In this document: positions 5,704 to 8,458 of the stretch, in pieces
Numbering within the stretch: position 1 is the stretch's first letter
Layout: the number at the start of each line of letters is the position of its first letter
NCBI GenBank assembly: GCA_045601285.1
Contig: JAZRZJ010000039.1
Coordinates: 1 to 8,458 of the forward strand
Length of the DNA: 8,458 nt
Direction of reading: 5' to 3'
Origin: F23-B02 sp045601285
GTDB taxonomy: Bacteria > Bacillota > Clostridia > Oscillospirales > Oscillospiraceae
Program-made: the position numbers and the translations under genes
The notes under the pieces: generated by a model
Told to the model about the DNA's origin: nothing
Seen by the model: the letters and a program-made list of their open reading frames with translations, nothing else
Databases searched by the model: none

Positions 5704-5731
5704 ACTATATATAGATGAGAATATCACCCAA
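5704..5731 (-). promoter_or_regulatory. Putative promoter of the short peptide gene
   Basis: On the minus strand, TTGGGT (5726-5731), a 16-bp spacer and TATAGT (5704-5709) inside a TATATATAG run. A strongly A/T-rich tract (about 5736-5766) lies upstream, resembling an UP element. The -35 match is only moderate. Confidence 0.5.
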
Positions 5732-5815
5732 TATTACAAAAGTAAAGAAAAATATTTAAAATTTTTGAGTTTCAACAGCTTGTCAATAACTGTTTGCTGA
5801 TGTCGCAGCACCGTC

Positions 5816-5844
5816 TTGTCAACCGCGGCGATGCGTGATACAAT
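5816..5844 (+). promoter_or_regulatory. Sigma-A promoter for the DUF3592-HD pair
   Basis: TTGTCA (5816-5821), a 17-bp spacer and TACAAT (5839-5844). Transcription would begin near 5851, about 25 nt before the ATG at 5876. The in-frame GTG at 5867 overlaps the ribosome binding site (GAGGTG, 5864-5869) and is not the start. Confidence 0.75.
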
Positions 5845-5875
5845 TTCACCATAACTGCAAAACGAGGTGCTGACC

Positions 5876-6319
5876 ATGAAAAGCAAAAAGGGCCTGCCGG
5901 CCTATGTGGGACTGAAAATGGCGGGAGCTATTCTCCTTGGACTTATTTTCATCGGTATAGGAATTTATCTGTTATTTAACCCCACGGAGTATGAGCATAC
6001 AGCCTCCGCCAGCATAAGCAAAATAGAGGTCACCGGCGGCGAATGGGTAAATGACGGCGAAAGCGACACATATAGAGAAACCTACACCGTTTATGTGGAT
6101 TACTCCTTTGACGGCCGGGAGATAAAGGACGCTGAGCTCAGCGGCTACAGCAGCAGCATGGAGGTGGGCGACAGCATTGAGATCCAGTTTAATTCCGACG
6201 ACCTCATGTTTGTCAGCGAAACGGGCTTTGACCTCCTGCCTATAGTTTTCATAGTGCTCGGCGGCATTTCTGCGGCAGTCGGCATAATCGAAATAATAAA
6301 GCTCTCCGGAGCACGCTGA
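5876..6319 (+). CDS. DUF3592-like two-TM membrane protein
   Basis: A 147-residue membrane protein. Helix 1 is at about 13-34 and helix 2 at about 121-142. The roughly 85 residues between them are acidic and beta-rich, with Y-T-V-Y-V-D-Y-S-F-D-G (70-80) and V-G-D-S-I-E-I-Q-F-N (97-106). This layout (TM, then 'Y-x-V-x-V-x-Y-x-x-x-G' and 'G-D-x-I-x-V-x-Y/F', then TM) matches DUF3592, whose function is unknown. The basic N-terminus (MKSKK) suggests N-in, placing the loop outside the cell. GAGGTG lies 6 nt before the chosen ATG. The gene is first in a two-gene unit with the HD-domain gene, 8 nt apart. Confidence 0.8.
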   Translation: MKSKKGLPAYVGLKMAGAILLGLIFIGIGIYLLFNPTEYEHTASASISKIEVTGGEWVNDGESDTYRETYTVYVDYSFDGREIKDAELSGYSSSMEVGDSIEIQFNSDDLMFVSETGFDLLPIVFIVLGGISAAVGIIEIIKLSGAR

Positions 6320-6327
6320 AGATACCG

Positions 6328-7323
6328 ATGGAAAACAAAAAGCTTTTAAAAATTTATTCTGCGGACACTCCCGATTTTCTCATAAGCGCCGCAGAAACCG
6401 ACATCATGCAAAGGCTCAGAAATGTGGGCATGAACTGCGGCTGCGAATACACCTCATTTCCCCGCTTCTGCGGCATGGGCAGCTACTCGCGATTTGATCA
6501 CAGTCTTGGCGCTGCACTGATCGTGTGGCACTTCACCCGCGACAAAGCTCAGGCCCTTGCAGGACTTCTGCACGATGTTTCAACGCCCACCTTTGCCCAC
6601 GTTATAGACTTTCTGCGGGGCGATCATCTTACGCAGGAGGCAACGGAGGACGGCACGGCGCTTATTATCGAGGGCTCTGCGGAAATGCAGAAAATTCTGC
6701 GTGAAAACGGTCTCTGCACCGATGATGTCTGTGACTACCACCGCTATCCCGTGGCGGATAACGACGCTCCCCGCCTTTCCGCCGACAGACTTGAATACTC
6801 CCTCGGCAATATGCTCAACTACGGAATACGGGGTATTTCCGATGCGGCGGAATATTTCCGCGACCTCACGCTGACGGAAAACGAGGACGGGGAAACGGAG
6901 CTTGCCTTCACCCATTGCGACAGCGCCGCAGGCTTTGCGGAGGCGGCTTTGGAATGCTCGAAAATCTACGTTTCCGATGAGGACCGCTATGCCATGCAGT
7001 CCCTTGCGGAGCTTGTGGGCGATGCTGTGCGCGGCGGTGTTATTTCGGAAAGGGATTTGTACGGAACGGAGCCCGAATTAATCAAAAAGCTGCTGGGAAA
7101 TCCCGAATACGCGGAGCGCTGGAGCGCCTTTTGCGCCATGAGCAAAATTGCGGTGTCCGCGCTTGATGAGGGCGGCGCGTGGAGAAAGATCTTCGCCAAA
7201 AAGCGCTGCATCGACCCGCTTGTTGCGGGACTCGGCAGAGTATCGGAGCTGGACACTGCCTTCGGAAAAAAGCTCGCTGATTTCAGAGCTCGGCCGCAGG
7301 ATTACTGGATTAAAGGATACTGA
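6328..7323 (+). CDS. HD-domain phosphohydrolase
   Basis: A 331-residue cytosolic protein with an HD metal-dependent phosphohydrolase core. The metal ligands can be read in order: SRFDHS with His58 (and Arg55), LLHDVSTPTFAH with His82-Asp83 and His91, and SADRLEY with Asp153. The spacing resembles the dNTPase/SAMHD1-like branch (COG1078) more than RelA-type or c-di-GMP HD-GYP proteins. The substrate, a nucleotide phosphate or another phosphoester, cannot be settled from sequence. The C-terminal half (about 175-331) is helical without a recognised domain. The start follows the DUF3592 stop by 8 nt with only a weak ribosome binding site, which suggests dependence on upstream translation. No intrinsic terminator follows, only a 7-bp hairpin without a T-tract at 7339-7357. 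Confidence 0.85.
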   Translation: MENKKLLKIYSADTPDFLISAAETDIMQRLRNVGMNCGCEYTSFPRFCGMGSYSRFDHSLGAALIVWHFTRDKAQALAGLLHDVSTPTFAHVIDFLRGDHLTQEATEDGTALIIEGSAEMQKILRENGLCTDDVCDYHRYPVADNDAPRLSADRLEYSLGNMLNYGIRGISDAAEYFRDLTLTENEDGETELAFTHCDSAAGFAEAALECSKIYVSDEDRYAMQSLAELVGDAVRGGVISERDLYGTEPELIKKLLGNPEYAERWSAFCAMSKIAVSALDEGGAWRKIFAKKRCIDPLVAGLGRVSELDTAFGKKLADFRARPQDYWIKGY

Positions 7324-7393
7324 AAATTGACGTTCTTCTGCGGCAATTTATGCCGTAAACACTTCATGGCACGCTCTTTCCTGCAAGCAGTTC

Positions 7394-7422
7394 TTTAAAA
7401 TTCCGTGCGGCTGTGATATAAT
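7394..7422 (+). promoter_or_regulatory. Sigma-A promoter for the RNA methyltransferase gene
   Basis: TTTAAA (7394-7399), a 17-bp spacer and TATAAT (7417-7422), with a TGA extended -10 directly before it. It lies 32 nt before the start codon. Because the HD gene has no clear terminator, read-through could also contribute. Confidence 0.8.
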
Positions 7423-7453
7423 CAGCTCAGCTTTATTTTCCGGAGAAAAAACA

Positions 7454-8278
7454 ATGGCAAACGTAATTGAAATAACCGACTACAACGCGCCCGAGCTTGA
7501 CATTTACGCAAGACTCACCGAGGCGCAGCTTTTAAACTATGAGGCGCCCAAGGGCGGCCTCTTCATCGCCGAGAGCCCCAAGGTGATCGAGCGTGCACTG
7601 GACTTCGGCTGCGAGCCCGTTTCCATGCTCATGGAGCGCGGTCACGTGGAAACCCAGGCGAAAGAGGTAATCGCCCGCTGCGGCGATATTCCCGTTTTCG
7701 TTTCCGACCTTGACATTCTCACGCAGATCACGGGCTTCAAGCTTGTGCGCGGCGTTCTCTGCGCCATGAAGCGTCCCCCCGAAACAACGGTGGAGGAAAT
7801 CTGCAAAGATGCGCGGCGCATTGCCGTGCTTGAAAACGTGGTCAATCCCACAAACCTGGGCGCGATTTTTCGCTCTGCCGCAGCACTGGGCGTTGACGCG
7901 GTTGTGCTGACTCCCGCCTGCACCGACCCCCTGTACCGCAGGAGCGTCCGCGTCAGCATGGGAACAGTGTTTCAGGTGCCCTGGGCATACCTGGGAAAGT
8001 ACGTCGACGAGTGGCCGCACCCGGGTCTTGACGTGCTGAAAAGCATGGGCTTCAAGACCGCAGCCATGGCGCTTTCCCACAAGTCCGTCAGCATTGACGA
8101 CCCCGCGCTCATGGCGGAGGAAAAGCTTGCAATCGTCCTCGGCACCGAGGGCGACGGACTTGTGGAGGAAACCATTGCCGACTGCGACTACACGGTAAAG
8201 ATCCCTATGTACCACGGGGTTGATTCCCTGAATGTTGCGGCGGCCTCCGCCGTTGCCTTCTGGCAGCTCTGCAAATAA
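7454..8278 (+). CDS. TrmH/SpoU-family RNA 2'-O-methyltransferase
   Basis: A 274-residue SPOUT-fold methyltransferase that transfers a methyl group from S-adenosylmethionine to a ribose 2'-OH in tRNA or rRNA; which RNA cannot be told. An N-terminal substrate-binding part (about 10-105) contains GLFIAESPKVIERAL (35-49). It is followed by the three SpoU motifs: ENVVNPTNLGAIFRSAAALG (127-146, Asn134 and catalytic Arg140), IVLGTEGDGL (227-236) and IPMYHGVDSLNVAAASAVA (250-268). These form the knotted cofactor site, and the enzyme acts as a dimer. GGAG lies 8-9 nt upstream of the ATG. It is monocistronic, with its own promoter and strong terminator. Family confidence is high; the exact orthologue is not assigned. 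Confidence 0.93.
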   Translation: MANVIEITDYNAPELDIYARLTEAQLLNYEAPKGGLFIAESPKVIERALDFGCEPVSMLMERGHVETQAKEVIARCGDIPVFVSDLDILTQITGFKLVRGVLCAMKRPPETTVEEICKDARRIAVLENVVNPTNLGAIFRSAAALGVDAVVLTPACTDPLYRRSVRVSMGTVFQVPWAYLGKYVDEWPHPGLDVLKSMGFKTAAMALSHKSVSIDDPALMAEEKLAIVLGTEGDGLVEETIADCDYTVKIPMYHGVDSLNVAAASAVAFWQLCK

Positions 8279-8280
8279 AT

Positions 8281-8319
8281 ATGAAAAAACGCTGCATCTG
8301 TGATGCAGCGTTTTTTCAT
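8281..8319. terminator. Strong bidirectional intrinsic terminator
   Basis: An 18-bp perfect inverted repeat (8281-8298 and 8302-8319) with a TGT loop. The GC core is CGCTGCATC/GATGCAGCG, with six A before and six T after. It starts 3 bp after the methyltransferase stop. Confidence 0.95.
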
Positions 8320-8348
8320 ACTAATCTTCAATAAAAAGCTTTAAGAAT

Positions 8349-8447
8349 GAAGCGAGGATGATTTTTGTCAGGCAAGGCGAAGACTGCGGGGAATACTGTC
8401 GTATTTCCAAGGGCTTCAACGTCGCATGACGGAAATCAGACCGCTTC
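8349..8447. repeat. 99-nt imperfect palindrome, MITE/REP-like repeat
   Basis: The arms pair as GAAGCG (8349-8354) with CGCTTC (8442-8447). The 12-nt TGATTTTTGTCA (8359-8370) pairs with TGACGGAAATCA (8427-8438) through two G-U pairs. GAAG (8379-8382) pairs with CTTC (8414-8417), and GGAATAC (8390-8396) with GTATTTCC (8401-8408, one bulge) around a TGTC loop. No open reading frame is visible. The fold spans the whole element and is unlike the short terminators nearby. A non-autonomous mobile or REP-type repeat is the best reading, but no second copy lies in this window to prove it. Confidence 0.65.
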
Positions 8448-8458
8448 AAATTATATGT

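Noticed and set aside
5779..5822. CTTGTCAA repeated at 5779-5786 and 5815-5822
   Set aside because: An 8-bp repeat in a short A/T-rich intergenic region may be chance. The second copy is explained by the -35 box of the DUF3592 promoter.
7339..7357. Hairpin TGCGGCA/TGCCGTA after the HD gene as a terminator
   Set aside because: The 7-bp stem includes a G-U pair and has no T-tract, so it was not listed as a terminator.
7364..7396. Short plus-strand frame of 10 codons before the methyltransferase promoter
   Set aside because: An ATG follows 'aaacacttc' with no Shine-Dalgarno sequence, and the frame ends at the -35 box. Nothing supports translation.
7532..8215. 227-residue minus-strand ORF inside the methyltransferase gene
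   Set aside because: A shadow of the SpoU-family frame, His/Ala/Gly-rich, without RBS or promoter.

Overview
The window looks like chromosomal DNA from a gut-type member of the Clostridia, most probably Oscillospirales/Ruminococcaceae-like. This is inference from gene content, moderately GC-rich coding sequence, strong AGGAGG-type ribosome binding sites and consensus sigma-A promoters with 17-bp spacers. No marker gene fixes the taxon. It is mostly an ordinary housekeeping/accessory stretch of eight full-length genes, plus one very short gene that a length-filtered ORF search misses, and small repeats at both edges.

Layout. Positions 1-354: the 3' end of an unrecognised reading frame whose stop sits in a 12-bp inverted repeat, then two more hairpins; it resembles the edge of an older inserted element. 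355-924 (-): YdeI/OmdA-family protein. 1105-2316 (+): secernin/C69 Ntn-hydrolase, divergent from the previous gene, with two opposed promoters between them. 2382-3224 (-): seven-helix membrane protein with an extracytoplasmic beta-rich tail, sharing a bidirectional terminator with the C69 gene. 3353-4489 (+): Mn-type cation diffusion facilitator with a doubled cytosolic domain, translationally coupled (TGATG) to 4489-4938 (+), a DUF985 cupin. 4968-5483 (-): small nitroreductase, again sharing a bidirectional terminator. 5608-5664 (-): 18-residue hydrophobic, aromatic-rich peptide gene with a near-perfect ribosome binding site, its own putative promoter and terminator. 5876-6319 and 6328-7323 (+): a two-TM DUF3592-like protein and an HD-domain phosphohydrolase, 8 nt apart. 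7454-8278 (+): SpoU/TrmH RNA methyltransferase with its own promoter and a very strong terminator. 8349-8447: a 99-nt imperfect palindrome that looks like a MITE/REP-type repeat.

The genes do not form one pathway. The clearest functional units are the CDF-cupin operon (metal efflux plus a small cupin), whose promoter is back-to-back with that of the seven-helix membrane protein, and the DUF3592-HD pair. Translation starts were revised for five genes (924, 1105, 3353, 4489, 5876) from Shine-Dalgarno spacing and promoter position. The most notable unexplained items are the 18-aa peptide gene, the palindromic repeat at the right edge, the doubled C-terminal domain of the CDF protein, and the membrane protein with the Ig-like tail. 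I found no CRISPR array, tRNA, rRNA, complete transposon or recognised riboswitch.
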